DNA of 64,000 bases from an uncultured Prolixibacteraceae bacterium (GCA_937915865.1 CALGIG010000099.1:1-64000); one strand, 5' to 3'; shown: positions 1-8,801, counted from the stretch's first letter. A program made the numbers and translations. The notes: generated by a model not told the origin, from the letters alone.

Positions 1-310
1 ATTGTGTACAGTACCATGAGTTTTTTGGTAAAAATACACCTTTAATACGTCATATAAAAATTAACTTAACACTAGATATCCTATATATGATCAGCATATT
101 CATAGAGCCTTTTGTTTCATCACTGGAGGGGAATATGAAAAGATAACTAACTTAATTTCCGATAGTGAAAAGGAGAAATTTTACTTTGATACTTATTTGA
201 AATATATTGATGAAGTATCGAATATCGATCTAAAAAAGCTTGATGAGGCCTTTTTTGCGTTTGGCCAGTTAATAAATACAAAAAAAATGTCGACTTTTTT
301 CTTTTCCTGA
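1..310 (+). pseudogene. Frameshifted 3' fragment of an unknown gene
   Basis: The window opens in the tail of a plus-strand coding region that ends with TGA at 308-310. Codons starting at 65 read as one protein to that stop. The text has acidic and aromatic segments such as YPIYDQHIHRAF and KKLDEAFFAFGQL, which look like a real helical protein. Upstream of about 62 this frame is closed by TAA. The sensible upstream text, including QYHEFFGKNTPLIRHIKI, continues in another frame, so a single frameshift seems to lie between about 55 and 80. I do not recognise the family. It could be a true pseudogene or a sequencing error. The 5' part lies outside the window. Confidence 0.45.
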
Positions 311-322
311 CAGATTCACTAA

Positions 323-368
323 AAGCAAAAACGGTGTAACGAATTTTTCCGCTACACCGTTTTTGCTT
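323..368. terminator. Bidirectional intrinsic terminator
   Basis: Perfect 16-bp inverted repeat (323-338 and 353-368) with a 14-nt loop and A/T tracts inside both arms. It lies between the gene fragment ending at 310 on plus and the FabH-like gene ending at 384 on minus, so it can end transcription from both sides. Confidence 0.85.
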
Positions 369-383
369 GTGTGATTGGTCTTT

Positions 384-1466
384 TTAAAATTTATATACGA
401 TTGAATTGATGTTCATTCCGGCGCCAACCGAGGCCAACACAATGCAATCTCCCGGATTGATTTGCTGGCCTTCCATTTTGCCTTTCAATACTAAATCGAG
501 CAAAGTTGGGACAGTTGCTGTTGACGAGTTCCCGAGAAAACGAATGCTCATTGGCATAATTCCTTCCGGAATTTCAGTTTCACCATACAATTTAAATATA
601 CCTTTCAGGATTGCTTCATCCATTTTTTCGTTGGCTTGATGGATGAGTACTTTCTTAATATCGGTTAAATGAAGATCAGCTTCGTCGATGCTTTGCTTTA
701 CTAATGGCGGAACGTGTGATAAAGCATAAACATATACTTTATGTCCGGCCATTTTTATAAATAATTCGTTTTGATCGATTTCGGGATTTAACGATGGCCC
801 AAACGCCAGGTATCCTGTTGTTGCCCCAATGTCGGAACGGCTTGAGTGGCTCAAAATACCAATCGGTTCTTCGCTTTCAACGGCTTCAACAATTGTTGCT
901 GCTGCCCCATCGGCATAAATCATCGAATCACGGTCGTGTGGGTCGGAAAGGCGCGACAAAATATCGGCCCCAATTACGGCGCCACGTTTAAACATGCCGC
1001 TTTTAATGTAGGCATCGGCAACGATCATAGCCTGGGTCCATCCCGGACATCCCGAAATAACATCATGTACGATGCAATATGGGTTTTTAATGTGAAGTTT
1101 GGTTTTTACCCTATTAGCCAATCCTGGCAATGTATCTACCCGTGATGAACCTGCAACAGGATCACCAAAATTGTGGCCCAGGACGATGAAATCGAACGTT
1201 TCAGGATCGATACCTGATGATTCGCAAGCATCTTTTACAGCAAAAGCAGCCATATCCGAAGTAACAACCTCGTCGCTTGCCCAACGGCGCTCACTGATGT
1301 TGGTTATTTCGTAGAATTTTCTGATGATTTCATCATTACCTTTTTCGAAAGGCGCTTTGGTCGACGGATCGAAGAATGTAAAATTATTGAATTCTTCATT
1401 CCGAATGATCTTTGTTGGAAGGTAGCTTCCTGTTCCAACAATCTTTGTATATACCCGCTTTGTCAT
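384..1466 (-). CDS. 3-oxoacyl-ACP synthase III family protein (FabH-like)
   Basis: This 360-residue thiolase-fold condensing enzyme is of the KASIII family, which joins an acyl-CoA or acyl starter to malonyl-ACP in the cytoplasm. The triad is visible: Cys140 in SGCPGW, His276 in LIHQAN and Asn313 in LGNSSTATVP. The mid-protein motif YADGAAATIVEA is also typical. At 360 residues it is somewhat longer than E. coli FabH (317), as is common in Bacteroidota paralogues used for special lipids or secondary products. The start is ATG at 1466. Its stop lies next to the terminator at 323-368. The gap to lpxH is only 6 bases, which suggests co-transcription with a lipid A gene. Whether it is the housekeeping FabH or a paralogue cannot be told from this window, so no symbol is given. 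Confidence 0.85.
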   Translation of the reverse strand: MTKRVYTKIVGTGSYLPTKIIRNEEFNNFTFFDPSTKAPFEKGNDEIIRKFYEITNISERRWASDEVVTSDMAAFAVKDACESSGIDPETFDFIVLGHNFGDPVAGSSRVDTLPGLANRVKTKLHIKNPYCIVHDVISGCPGWTQAMIVADAYIKSGMFKRGAVIGADILSRLSDPHDRDSMIYADGAAATIVEAVESEEPIGILSHSSRSDIGATTGYLAFGPSLNPEIDQNELFIKMAGHKVYVYALSHVPPLVKQSIDEADLHLTDIKKVLIHQANEKMDEAILKGIFKLYGETEIPEGIMPMSIRFLGNSSTATVPTLLDLVLKGKMEGQQINPGDCIVLASVGAGMNINSIVYKF

Positions 1467-1472
1467 AACTTT

Positions 1473-2246
1473 TCAGTGGCCTTTAGGGCCTTGATAATTA
1501 TATTGTTTTAACTCAAACGTATTTCCATCGAAAACACCATACGAAAAAAGGTTTATCCAATCGCCAAGGTTGATGAATCGACTGTTATTGCCAATCGGAT
1601 GGTTAATAAGAACATGGCGGTGCCCAAAAACAAAATAGTCGAACTTTTCGTTTTGAAGCAACGACTCTGCAAAAATAAACAATCCTTCGTTGGTTGTACC
1701 TTTAAATCCTTCTCCTGTTATTCCTTTTGAAATTCTGGAATGTTTTGACCAATTATGTCCCAGCGATAACGAAAAATTAGGATGGATTCGTGCAAACATC
1801 CACTGAAGTACTTTGTTGGTGAATATTTTACGAAGGAAAAGATAACCTTTATCGTTTTTGTCGCAACCATCGCCATGAGCAAGATAAAATTTTTTCCCAT
1901 ATATTTCAGTAATAAACTCATCGCGGTGCAACGTTAACCCAAGCTCATTCGGCAGGTAATCGAACACCCATACGTCGTGGTTCCCGGTAAAAAAATGTAC
2001 TTCAACTCCCGAATCGGATATTTCGGCAATTTTACCCAAGGTACGTGTAAATCCTCGCGGAACAACAGTTTTATATTCAAACCAAAAATCGAATATATCA
2101 CCCATCAGGAATAAGTGAGAGGCATCGGTTTTAATCTGACCTAACCAATCAACAAAAGCTAACTCCCGCTCTTTGTTGTTTTTTAAAGCCGGTGCGCCCA
2201 GATGAATGTCGGATACAAAATATGCTTTCTTTCCTGAATTATTCAA
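1473..2246 (-). CDS. lpxH: UDP-2,3-diacylglucosamine diphosphatase
   Basis: LpxH cleaves UDP-2,3-diacylglucosamine to lipid X and UMP in lipid A synthesis, as a peripheral enzyme on the inner face of the inner membrane. The metallophosphoesterase signature is complete: DIHLGAP, GDIFDFW, GNHDVW, HGDG and FGHRH. The length (257) fits the family. No ATG lies in frame before the first catalytic motif, so translation appears to start at TTG (2246), or from an unseen non-ATG codon further up. An out-of-frame ATG overlaps the site. It is followed after 6 bases by the FabH-like gene, so the two probably form one transcript for envelope lipids. Calcineurin-like phosphatases of other function are possible but less likely. 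Confidence 0.85.
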   Translation of the reverse strand: MNNSGKKAYFVSDIHLGAPALKNNKERELAFVDWLGQIKTDASHLFLMGDIFDFWFEYKTVVPRGFTRTLGKIAEISDSGVEVHFFTGNHDVWVFDYLPNELGLTLHRDEFITEIYGKKFYLAHGDGCDKNDKGYLFLRKIFTNKVLQWMFARIHPNFSLSLGHNWSKHSRISKGITGEGFKGTTNEGLFIFAESLLQNEKFDYFVFGHRHVLINHPIGNNSRFINLGDWINLFSYGVFDGNTFELKQYNYQGPKGH

Positions 2247-2330
2247 AACATCTTGAATTTGGTTCGAAGACTGGATGGCAAATATAAACTGAAAAACTAA
2301 TTTTTACACTAAAACGCCGGTTAATAGGGT

Positions 2331-3482
2331 TTACTGTTTCACTAACTCCCCAATAATCCGATCGAGCTCAGGACCTTGCCGGTTCTTGGCCACAATCTGT
2401 TTTTCCTTGTCAAGTATGTAGTTTGAAGGGATAAATTGGATATTATAAGTATTTGTAGCCAGGACACTGCCTTTCATATCGCCAACATTTGTCCAGCTTA
2501 ATCCATCCTGCGAAATAGCGTTTAACCACGCATTGCGATCAGTGTCAATGCTCACCTGGTAAATTTCGAGTCCTCTTGACTTATATTTTTTATAGAGTTC
2601 GACCAATACCTGGTTTTGTATACGCGATGCACGGTCAAGAGCCGACCAGAATTGAATCAGAGTCACTTTACTGTTGATCGATAACATAGATATTTCGCGT
2701 CCATTAGAATTTGGCAATTTAATATCGGGCGAGTTAATCCCATTTTGTTCAATAAATTGCTGAATTTTACTGTTTTTTTCCTGAGACATTAAGTGCATGG
2801 TATTGGCATACAGTGCCTTAACGTGTTCTGATTTTGGAAAGAAAGAATTTAGGGCTGATGCAGCAACTTTTAACGATTGCAGATCTTGAATGACATAGTT
2901 TGAATCGTCGAATTTTTGATATAAGGCCAAAACGCAGGCCATCGAGAATGGATGTTTCTGAATGAAATCAGTAGAATAACGGATTTGACTTTGCTTGAGA
3001 TCGGCAATTTCCTGGTTCCATTTGACTTTGTTGATGTTGAAGTCATCACGATTTCCATAAGCATTTATGTGATTGCGAATTGAATCAATCCTGTGTTTGG
3101 TCCGCGCAAGCATATTGTTGAGTTGTTGAACCAAAACTGATCCTGTTGAACCTTCAACGATGTAGTCGCGCGAGAAATTGGCAGCATCGCCATAAACCGA
3201 GATTTTTTCGACAGTATCGACCAAAAGGGTAATGAAATTATTTTTACTCAAGCTTAACAAGTAAAAATTTGGATAACCGATTTTACCTTCAAATTTAAAT
3301 GTTCCGTCTTTGCTAAGTTTTACCGAATCAACCGGAATACTTGATGCAACTTTAAGTTCTTCGAGATAAACATATTTCCCTTCAGCATTGGTAATTTTCC
3401 CTTTTATAACAAAACCATCATGTTTTTTACAAGCAAATGAGAGTACAGCCAAAGCTACTGAAGCAAGAAAAATCTTTTTCAT
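2331..3482 (-). CDS. Thioredoxin-fold lipoprotein with DUF4369-like N-terminus, lacking CXXC
   Basis: The ORF can open at 3518, but the ATG at 3482 gives a standard lipoprotein signal (MKKIFLASVALAVLSFAC), so it is preferred. The mature protein should be anchored in the envelope by the cysteine. An N-terminal beta-rich region (about residues 20-115) resembles DUF4369, a helical middle follows, and a TlpA/AhpC-TSA-like thioredoxin fold fills the last ~130 residues (LIQFWSALDRAS... FIPSNYILDKE). Where family members carry WCxPC, this protein has WSALDR, so the redox-active cysteines are missing while the cis-Pro region (QFIPSNYI) remains. It is therefore unlikely to act as a classical thiol reductase and may be a binding or structural paralogue. 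It lies 84 bases upstream of lpxH on the same strand. Confidence 0.8.
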   Translation of the reverse strand: MKKIFLASVALAVLSFACKKHDGFVIKGKITNAEGKYVYLEELKVASSIPVDSVKLSKDGTFKFEGKIGYPNFYLLSLSKNNFITLLVDTVEKISVYGDAANFSRDYIVEGSTGSVLVQQLNNMLARTKHRIDSIRNHINAYGNRDDFNINKVKWNQEIADLKQSQIRYSTDFIQKHPFSMACVLALYQKFDDSNYVIQDLQSLKVAASALNSFFPKSEHVKALYANTMHLMSQEKNSKIQQFIEQNGINSPDIKLPNSNGREISMLSINSKVTLIQFWSALDRASRIQNQVLVELYKKYKSRGLEIYQVSIDTDRNAWLNAISQDGLSWTNVGDMKGSVLATNTYNIQFIPSNYILDKEKQIVAKNRQGPELDRIIGELVKQ

Positions 3483-3619
3483 TTGAGTTTTATAATTAAC
3501 ATTTGTCGATAACGGCATAAAAGTAATAATTTCAGGTTCACTTCGTGCGCCATTTGCTAAGTTTTGACACGTTACCGAAGTTTTGATTTTCTTTTTTTAT
3601 GGAGGCTTTGCTAAATTGC

Positions 3620-3627
3620 TAATTTTG
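3620..3627 (+). promoter_or_regulatory. Candidate -7 promoter element of ribF
   Basis: TAATTTTG fits the Bacteroidota -7 consensus TAnnTTTG and lies 26 bases before the ribF start. I do not see a good TTTG at the usual distance upstream, so the call is tentative. Confidence 0.3.
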
Positions 3628-3653
3628 CAATCGAATAATAATTCAGGGGAAAG

Positions 3654-4592
3654 GTGAAAATACATAGGGATTTGAAATATTTTGAAGCTAAAAATCCGGT
3701 GGTTACTATCGGAACTTTTGATGGTGTTCATCTTGGTCATCGGAAAATTATTTCGCGCCTTCACGATTTGGCTGCGTCGATTGATGGTGAATCGGTTATT
3801 TTTACTTTCGATCCACACCCCAGAAAAGTTGTAGCGCCTTCTGAAACTAATTTGAGACTGTTAACTTCGCTCGATGAAAAAATTGTGCTTTTCGAACAAT
3901 CGGGTATCGATCACTTAATTGTATATCCATTTACACCTGAATTTGCCCGGTTGACTTATGAAGAGTTTGTTGAACAAGTTTTGGTTGAACAAATACACAC
4001 TCATTCGCTGGTTGTTGGATACGACCATAAATTCGGGAAAGGACGGGCAGGCGATTTTGATTTGCTGAAAAGTTGTGCCGATCGTTTAGGTTTTAGTATT
4101 GAAAAATTGGATGTTCTTTTGATGAATGAATCAAATATTAGTTCGACTAAAATTAGGGAGGCAATTCAAAAAGGCGATTTTCAAACTGCAAATGCTTATC
4201 TGGGTTATCACTTTTCTTTGAGTGGAACGGTTGTCGAGGGGAACAAAATTGGGAGAACTATTGATTATCCTACTGCCAATATCGATACATCTGATCCCGA
4301 TAAAATTATCCCGGGATATGGTGTTTATACAGTGGTTGTTACTGTGCGTAATTCGGAATATATAGGCATGTTAAATATTGGAAGCCGACCGACAGTGAAC
4401 CACAATGCCGATCATCGTACGGTTGAAGTGAACATTCTTGATTTTGATGCAGATATTTATGGAGAACAGATTAATGTTGTGTTTTATCACAAACTTAGGG
4501 AAGAACAACGGTTTGCATCGCTCGATGCACTGAAAGAACAGTTGGCGAAAGACAAAATTAATACGCTTGAGTACTTCCGGAAAATGAGTTAA
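3654..4592 (+). CDS. ribF: Bifunctional riboflavin kinase / FAD synthetase
   Basis: RibF phosphorylates riboflavin to FMN and adenylates FMN to FAD in the cytoplasm. The N-terminal nucleotidyltransferase half shows TIGTFDGVHLGHRKII, FDPHPRKV and the later SSTKIREAI motif. The C-terminal kinase half shows GRTIDYPTANI, GVYTVVV and the NIGSRPT loop. The length of 312 matches the family. The start codon is GTG at 3654 behind a purine-rich stretch (AGGGGAAAG), and no better ATG lies between it and the conserved core. It is monocistronic as far as can be seen. I see no FMN riboswitch upstream. Confidence 0.93.
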   Translation: MKIHRDLKYFEAKNPVVTIGTFDGVHLGHRKIISRLHDLAASIDGESVIFTFDPHPRKVVAPSETNLRLLTSLDEKIVLFEQSGIDHLIVYPFTPEFARLTYEEFVEQVLVEQIHTHSLVVGYDHKFGKGRAGDFDLLKSCADRLGFSIEKLDVLLMNESNISSTKIREAIQKGDFQTANAYLGYHFSLSGTVVEGNKIGRTIDYPTANIDTSDPDKIIPGYGVYTVVVTVRNSEYIGMLNIGSRPTVNHNADHRTVEVNILDFDADIYGEQINVVFYHKLREEQRFASLDALKEQLAKDKINTLEYFRKMS

Positions 4593-4916
4593 CAGCTCAT
4601 AATAATCATACAAATTCAAGGTTTAAGGCGCTTAACTTCAATGTTGAAATATGAAGTTTTGTTGGTGCAAAGATAAAGACACTCTTCTTTAGTAGTTTGT
4701 AACAGACAAATTATTAAAGTAGTCTTTCGTTTTAATATTATTGTTTTGTTATCAACTGAAATCATTTGCCAACGTTGTTTCCTGGTTTGGTTCTGGTATA
4801 TAAATCATCAAGATCAGGAGGAATTGGTACTAAAAACTTTAGAGATAATAGCTTGTTAGTTTTTATATTAACCTCTTCAGGTATATCTTTGTACACGAAA
4901 AATTTAACATTCAGAA
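4593..4916 (+). other. Intergenic region between ribF and ahcY
   Basis: This 324-base AT-rich stretch holds no convincing gene. TATCTTTG at 4884-4891 fits a Bacteroidota -7 element for ahcY and would give a leader of roughly 20 bases. I found no clear terminator for ribF and no S-adenosylhomocysteine riboswitch pattern. Confidence 0.4.
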
Positions 4917-6335
4917 ATGACAACAAAAACATTGGAGCAAGTGGCTTATAAAGTTGCTGACATTTCGTTAGCCGACTTTGGAAGGAAAGAAATTGAAATA
5001 GCAGAAAAGGAAATGCCCGGATTGATGTCAATCCGTAAAAAATACTCAGGCACAAAACCGCTGAGTAACGCTCGCATCATGGGTTCGCTCCACATGACCA
5101 TTCAAACAGCCGTATTAATTGAAACATTAGCCAAACTTGGAGCAGAAGTTCGTTGGGCAAGTTGTAATATTTTTAGTACACAGGATCATGCTGCTGCTGC
5201 AATTGCCGCTGCTGGAATTCCTGTTTTTGCATGGAAAGGCGAAACATTGGCCGAATACTGGTGGTGTACCGATCGCGCTCTTGATTTTGGCAATGGACTT
5301 GGCCCAACTTTAATTGTTGATGATGGAGGCGACGCAACGATGATGATTCACCGCGGTGTTGAAGCTGAAAAAAATCCTTCGATTTTGGATATTCCGGCTG
5401 GTGGCGATGACGAACGCGAACTGAATAAAGCCTTGAAAGAAATACTGGCATTCGATCCACACCGCTGGACCCGCCAGGTGCCGCATATCAAAGGAGTTTC
5501 GGAAGAAACAACCACCGGGGTTCACCGATTATACCAAATGATGGGCGAAGGAAAATTGTTGTTTCCTGCATTTAATGTGAACGACTCGGTTACCAAATCG
5601 AAATTCGACAACCTGTACGGATGCCGCGAATCGTTGGCAGATGGTATCAAACGTGCAACCGACGTTATGATTGCTGGAAAGGTAGTAGTTGTTGCTGGTT
5701 ATGGCGACGTGGGCAAAGGTTGTTCCCGTTCTATGCGAGGATATGGTGCCCGGGTAATTGTTACCGAAATCGATCCGATTTGCGCCTTACAAGCTGTTAT
5801 GGAAGGCTTTGAGGTTAAAACAATGGATGATGCCATAGCTGAAGGTAACATTTTTGTAACCACAACCGGAAATCGCGACATTATTACCGGAGAACACATG
5901 GCTGCAATGAAAGATCAAGCCATTGTTTGCAATATTGGTCATTTTGATAATGAAATTCAGGTTAACCGTCTTGAAGTATGGCCTGGAATTAAAAAAAACA
6001 ACATTAAACCTCAGGTTGATAAATACACTTATGCCGATGGTCATTCAATTTTTCTTTTGGCCGAAGGTCGTTTGGTAAATTTAGGTTGTGCTACTGGCCA
6101 TCCTTCGTTTGTAATGTCGAATTCATTTACGAACCAAACACTGGCTCAGATAGAACTTTGGCAGAAAGATTACGAAATAAATGTTTACCGTTTGCCCAAA
6201 GCATTGGATGAAGAAGTCGCACGTTTACACCTTGAACAACTGGGCGTAAAACTTACTCAACTTACTTCAGAACAAGCCGATTATATTGGAGTGCCAGTTG
6301 AAGGGCCATATAAGCCAGAACATTACAGATACTAA
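4917..6335 (+). CDS. ahcY: Adenosylhomocysteinase
   Basis: AhcY reversibly hydrolyses S-adenosylhomocysteine to homocysteine and adenosine with bound NAD, clearing the by-product of methylation reactions in the cytoplasm. Clear family text includes [16 protein letters not shown], the [14 protein letters not shown] active-site segment, the NAD-binding loop GYGDVGKG at about 261-268, GHFDNEIQV, and the C-terminal KPEHYRY tail. The length of 472 is normal for a bacterial form with the extra insert. The start is ATG at 4917. A strong terminator follows at 6371-6410, so it is probably a single-gene unit. Confidence 0.97.
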   Translation: MTTKTLEQVAYKVADISLADFGRKEIEIAEKEMPGLMSIRKKYSGTKPLSNARIMGSLHMTIQTAVLIETLAKLGAEVRWASCNIFSTQDHAAAAIAAAGIPVFAWKGETLAEYWWCTDRALDFGNGLGPTLIVDDGGDATMMIHRGVEAEKNPSILDIPAGGDDERELNKALKEILAFDPHRWTRQVPHIKGVSEETTTGVHRLYQMMGEGKLLFPAFNVNDSVTKSKFDNLYGCRESLADGIKRATDVMIAGKVVVVAGYGDVGKGCSRSMRGYGARVIVTEIDPICALQAVMEGFEVKTMDDAIAEGNIFVTTTGNRDIITGEHMAAMKDQAIVCNIGHFDNEIQVNRLEVWPGIKKNNIKPQVDKYTYADGHSIFLLAEGRLVNLGCATGHPSFVMSNSFTNQTLAQIELWQKDYEINVYRLPKALDEEVARLHLEQLGVKLTQLTSEQADYIGVPVEGPYKPEHYRY

Positions 6336-6370
6336 AAAAGACGGATGACCAAAGTCTGAAGTCGGAACAG

Positions 6371-6410
6371 AAGTCAGGGCTTCACTGCGAGTGAAACCCT
6401 GACTTTTTTG
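6371..6410 (+). terminator. Intrinsic terminator of ahcY
   Basis: Inverted repeat 6371-6385 / 6391-6405, 15 bp with one mismatch and a 5-nt loop, followed by a T run. It lies 36 bases after the ahcY stop. Confidence 0.85.
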
Positions 6411-6525
6411 TTTGTAGATTCACAAAACCAACATCGTTTCGCTAAAAGATGTTCTCTGTGGGAAATCAGGAAGAGTTGAGTTGAAGGCGAAACAACATTG
6501 ATTCACCAACTACAGTATTCAGAAT

Positions 6526-6996
6526 ATGAGCTTTAACCAGTATTCGCAGATGATGGAAGAATTGCAAATTATGGAGCAATTCAGGAATGAATATCGGGAG
6601 TTTCCTAAAGGAAAACTTGATAAATCGGAATCACCTGATTTTATTCTGAAAATTACCGCAAAAAATACCATTGGAATTGAGCTAACCAAACTTCATGGGC
6701 CAACAGTTACCAAATTTAAAACTCATTTTCCCCGGAAAATAAGCGGGTATAATCCCCCGGAATTTAATCGCGAAAACATTGAATTTACGATAAATGCCAA
6801 GAACGAAAAGCTTTCATATTATCAAGAAAAGAAATTAAATCAGCTTTGGCTGTTGATTACTGCTGATTTGGATGAAAGTCCGGTTAATTTTAATCTTGGT
6901 AACAAACTTCAGAACTGGACATTTAACTCAGGATTTCATAAAGTGTTTCTTTTAGAATTAAAGAATCAAAGAATATTTGAGTTAAACATCAATTAG
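6526..6996 (+). CDS. Hypothetical protein, possible PD-(D/E)XK nuclease-like fold
   Basis: I cannot place this 156-residue protein in a named family. The pattern SPDFIL followed about ten residues later by IGIELTKL, then a helix rich in charged residues, then NQLWLLITAD, resembles the beta-hairpin core of restriction-endonuclease-like folds (acidic residue, spacer, E-x-T/K). This is inference from pattern only, since the final catalytic lysine is replaced by threonine. It has no signal peptide or membrane segment. The start is ATG at 6526. It converges on the minus-strand lipoprotein gene, and the two stop codons overlap (6993-6996). Codon use resembles its neighbours. Confidence 0.6.
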   Translation: MSFNQYSQMMEELQIMEQFRNEYREFPKGKLDKSESPDFILKITAKNTIGIELTKLHGPTVTKFKTHFPRKISGYNPPEFNRENIEFTINAKNEKLSYYQEKKLNQLWLLITADLDESPVNFNLGNKLQNWTFNSGFHKVFLLELKNQRIFELNIN

Positions 6997-7445
6997 TTGG
7001 TTACTATTATACGGCCATTCGATACAACCGCGCGATACTGTTTCAAGGGCCTCGTTGCAGGGCCTTTTATTGGTAAACCAGAGCTTCCGAATATCATAAA
7101 TTTTGATCCGCATTCGGGGCAAACAACATATCCGCTCCCATTTTCCTGAACTTCAACTCTCACATCCGATGATAATTCTTTTGTACAGGTGGCATCAAAT
7201 GCCAGGTATGGGTAAAGTTCATCGCCCCAATTGTTTACAATTAATACCCCTCCATAACCTGCATCTTTGAAATAGGCCACACCGCCCGGAATATTCAGTT
7301 CGATATAATTGGCGGGGTTAATGTTCATGTTAACTTCGACATAAGGGACAAGCGAGTTGTTATTGTCTTTGCAGGCATTGCTCTCCAGTAGTATAAAAAA
7401 CAGGATAAGGAAAGGTGTTATTATTGTGCTTAAATGTCTGATCAT
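6993..7445 (-). CDS. Rieske-like lipoprotein with altered metal ligands
   Basis: The ORF can open at 7490, but ATG at 7445 starts a hydrophobic signal ending at Cys25 (LLESNAC), so a 150-residue lipoprotein is preferred. The C-terminal half follows the Rieske layout: a C-x-x box (DATCTKE, residues 84-90), then a second box CPECGSKF (109-116), then GPATRPLKQY. In true Rieske proteins the boxes are CxH and CxxH. Here the histidines are replaced by Lys89 and Cys112. It may bind another metal, hold a disulfide or be non-metallic. No oxidoreductase partner is nearby. Envelope location is predicted from the signal only. Confidence 0.65.
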   Translation of the reverse strand: MIRHLSTIITPFLILFFILLESNACKDNNNSLVPYVEVNMNINPANYIELNIPGGVAYFKDAGYGGVLIVNNWGDELYPYLAFDATCTKELSSDVRVEVQENGSGYVVCPECGSKFMIFGSSGLPIKGPATRPLKQYRAVVSNGRIIVTN

Positions 7446-7806
7446 TGCTTTGTTCGTTTTTGGATATTTATAAAACAAAGAAACAAACATTTTATTTTTT
7501 TAATGAAGAAATTTTTATTTTAACACAATTTGATGTGTTCAATTGTTAAATTTGAGCTGCAAATGGTAGTGAAGGTATTTAGGAGAAGAAACGTGCTGCT
7601 AAATGTGTTTTCAATAGTTTGGACTGTTTTGTTCGTGCTAATTTAGATGAAGGATAATTAAAAAGACCAATTTGTTGTTTTGGCAAATAAGAATAAATTT
7701 GTTGCAGAACAAATATTTGTTGCTAAAAATGTGTTGAAAAGGTTTATCGTACAAGATTTTAATTGTTTTTAAAAACATACGGTTCACAAAAAATAAAAAA
7801 TTTATA

Positions 7807-7814
7807 TATGTTTG
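7807..7814 (+). promoter_or_regulatory. Candidate -7 promoter element of greA
   Basis: TATGTTTG matches TAnnTTTG. A start point a few bases downstream would put the hairpin at 7825-7847 at the very 5' end of the transcript. The -33 region is only a weak match. Confidence 0.45.
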
Positions 7815-7824
7815 TACAAAGAAA

Positions 7825-7853
7825 GAGTTCCGCAATGGCCGGAATTCTTTTTT
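7825..7853 (+). terminator. Terminator-like hairpin in the greA leader
   Basis: An 8-bp stem (7825-7832 / 7840-7847, one G-T wobble) with a 7-nt loop is followed directly by six T. It lies between the promoter candidate and the greA ATG at 7886, so it would act inside the leader rather than after a gene. Confidence 0.6.
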
Positions 7854-7885
7854 GTTTTAATATAGTTTTATAAAAAGAAAAAATC

Positions 7886-8359
7886 ATGGGAAAGGTTACT
7901 TACGTTACTGAGGAAGGCCTTAAGAAAATGAAAGAAGAGTTGGATCGGTTGGTCAACATTGAGCGTCCGGCTATTTCGAAGATGATTGGCGAAGCCATTG
8001 AAAAAGGCGATATCTCTGAAAATGCTGAATATGATGCTGCCAAAGATGCTCAGGGAATGCTTGAAGCAAAAATTGCAATTCTTGGTGAAAAGATTGCTTC
8101 AGCCCGGGTTATTGACGAATCGAAAATTGATACATCGTGTGTTCAGATTTTGAGTAAAGTTACTATTCGGAATAAAACGAATAATGCAACGATGAAGTAT
8201 ACCATTGTTTCGGAACATGAAGCCAATTTGAAAGAAGGTAAAATCTCTATTCAAACGCCAATTGCCAAAGGTTTGATGGGCAAAAAGCTGGGCGATGTTG
8301 TTGATATACAGGTTCCATCTGGTAAAATGCAATTCGAAATTGTTGATATTTCAATTTAA
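7886..8359 (+). CDS. greA: Transcription elongation factor GreA
   Basis: GreA enters the RNA polymerase secondary channel and stimulates cleavage of backtracked transcripts. The N-terminal coiled coil (about residues 1-75) carries the conserved loop text EKGDISENAEYDAAKDAQGMLE, quoted here as EKGDISENAEYDAAKD with the two acidic tip residues. The C-terminal FKBP-like domain shows TPIAKGLMGKKLGDVV. The length of 157 is normal. Start is ATG at 7886. A HIT-family gene follows after 11 bases and is probably co-transcribed, ending at the terminator at 8778. The leader holds a terminator-like hairpin that may attenuate expression. Confidence 0.95.
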   Translation: MGKVTYVTEEGLKKMKEELDRLVNIERPAISKMIGEAIEKGDISENAEYDAAKDAQGMLEAKIAILGEKIASARVIDESKIDTSCVQILSKVTIRNKTNNATMKYTIVSEHEANLKEGKISIQTPIAKGLMGKKLGDVVDIQVPSGKMQFEIVDISI

Positions 8360-8370
8360 ATCGTATTAAA

Positions 8371-8769
8371 ATGGCAAGCTTATTCACACGAATTGTTAAT
8401 GGAGAGATTCCTTCGTGGAAAGTAGCCGAGGATGAAAATTACTTTGCTTTTTTGGATATTTTTCCTGTCGCAAAGGGTCACACCTTGGTTATTCCCAAAA
8501 AGGAAGTTGATTATCTATTCGACCTGGATGATGAAACTTATGCAGGATTGCAACTTTTTGCCAAAAAAGTTGCGAGGGGTTTGTATAGAGCAATTCCTTG
8601 CAAAAAAGTTGGAGTAATGGTGCTTGGATTAGAAGTGCCACATGCTCATATTCATTTGGTTCCTATGCAATCGGAAAGCGATTTGCTGAACTTTTCCAAA
8701 AAACTTTCATTTTCAAAAGAAGAAATGGCTGAAATAACAGCCTCAATTGCAAAAGAAATTCAATTGTAA
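8371..8769 (+). CDS. HIT family nucleotide hydrolase
   Basis: This 132-residue protein is of the histidine-triad superfamily, Hint branch, whose members hydrolyse AMP-lysine-like phosphoramidates and related nucleotides in the cytoplasm. The triad motif HAHIHLVP is visible at residues 91-98, after VPKGHTLVIPKKE-type text (here PVAKGHTLVIPKKEVD). Length and domain layout are those of a single-domain HIT protein. It lies 11 bases after greA, an arrangement I believe is frequent in Bacteroidota. The substrate is not predictable. A perfect-palindrome terminator follows its stop. Confidence 0.9.
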   Translation: MASLFTRIVNGEIPSWKVAEDENYFAFLDIFPVAKGHTLVIPKKEVDYLFDLDDETYAGLQLFAKKVARGLYRAIPCKKVGVMVLGLEVPHAHIHLVPMQSESDLLNFSKKLSFSKEEMAEITASIAKEIQL

Positions 8770-8777
8770 TTGTTTTG

Positions 8778-8801
8778 AATCCCGGAATTCCGGGATTTTT
8801 T
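8778..8801. terminator. Intrinsic terminator after the greA-HIT unit
   Basis: Perfect 20-base palindrome (8778-8797) followed by a T run, 8 bases after the HIT stop. Confidence 0.85.

Larger units (their letters stand above)
7446..7885 (+). other. Long AT-rich region upstream of greA
   Basis: This 440-base stretch between a minus-strand gene and greA holds no supported ORF. Its last 80 bases carry the greA promoter candidate and a leader hairpin, listed separately. The rest is low-complexity AT-rich sequence in which I see nothing definite. Confidence 0.4.

Noticed and set aside
3483..3653. Possible FMN riboswitch ahead of ribF
   Set aside because: No conserved RFN-box text is visible, and RibF is rarely controlled this way in this phylum as far as I know.
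4593..4916. Possible SAH riboswitch ahead of ahcY
   Set aside because: I could not find the paired stems of the SAH riboswitch. The region is simple AT-rich sequence.
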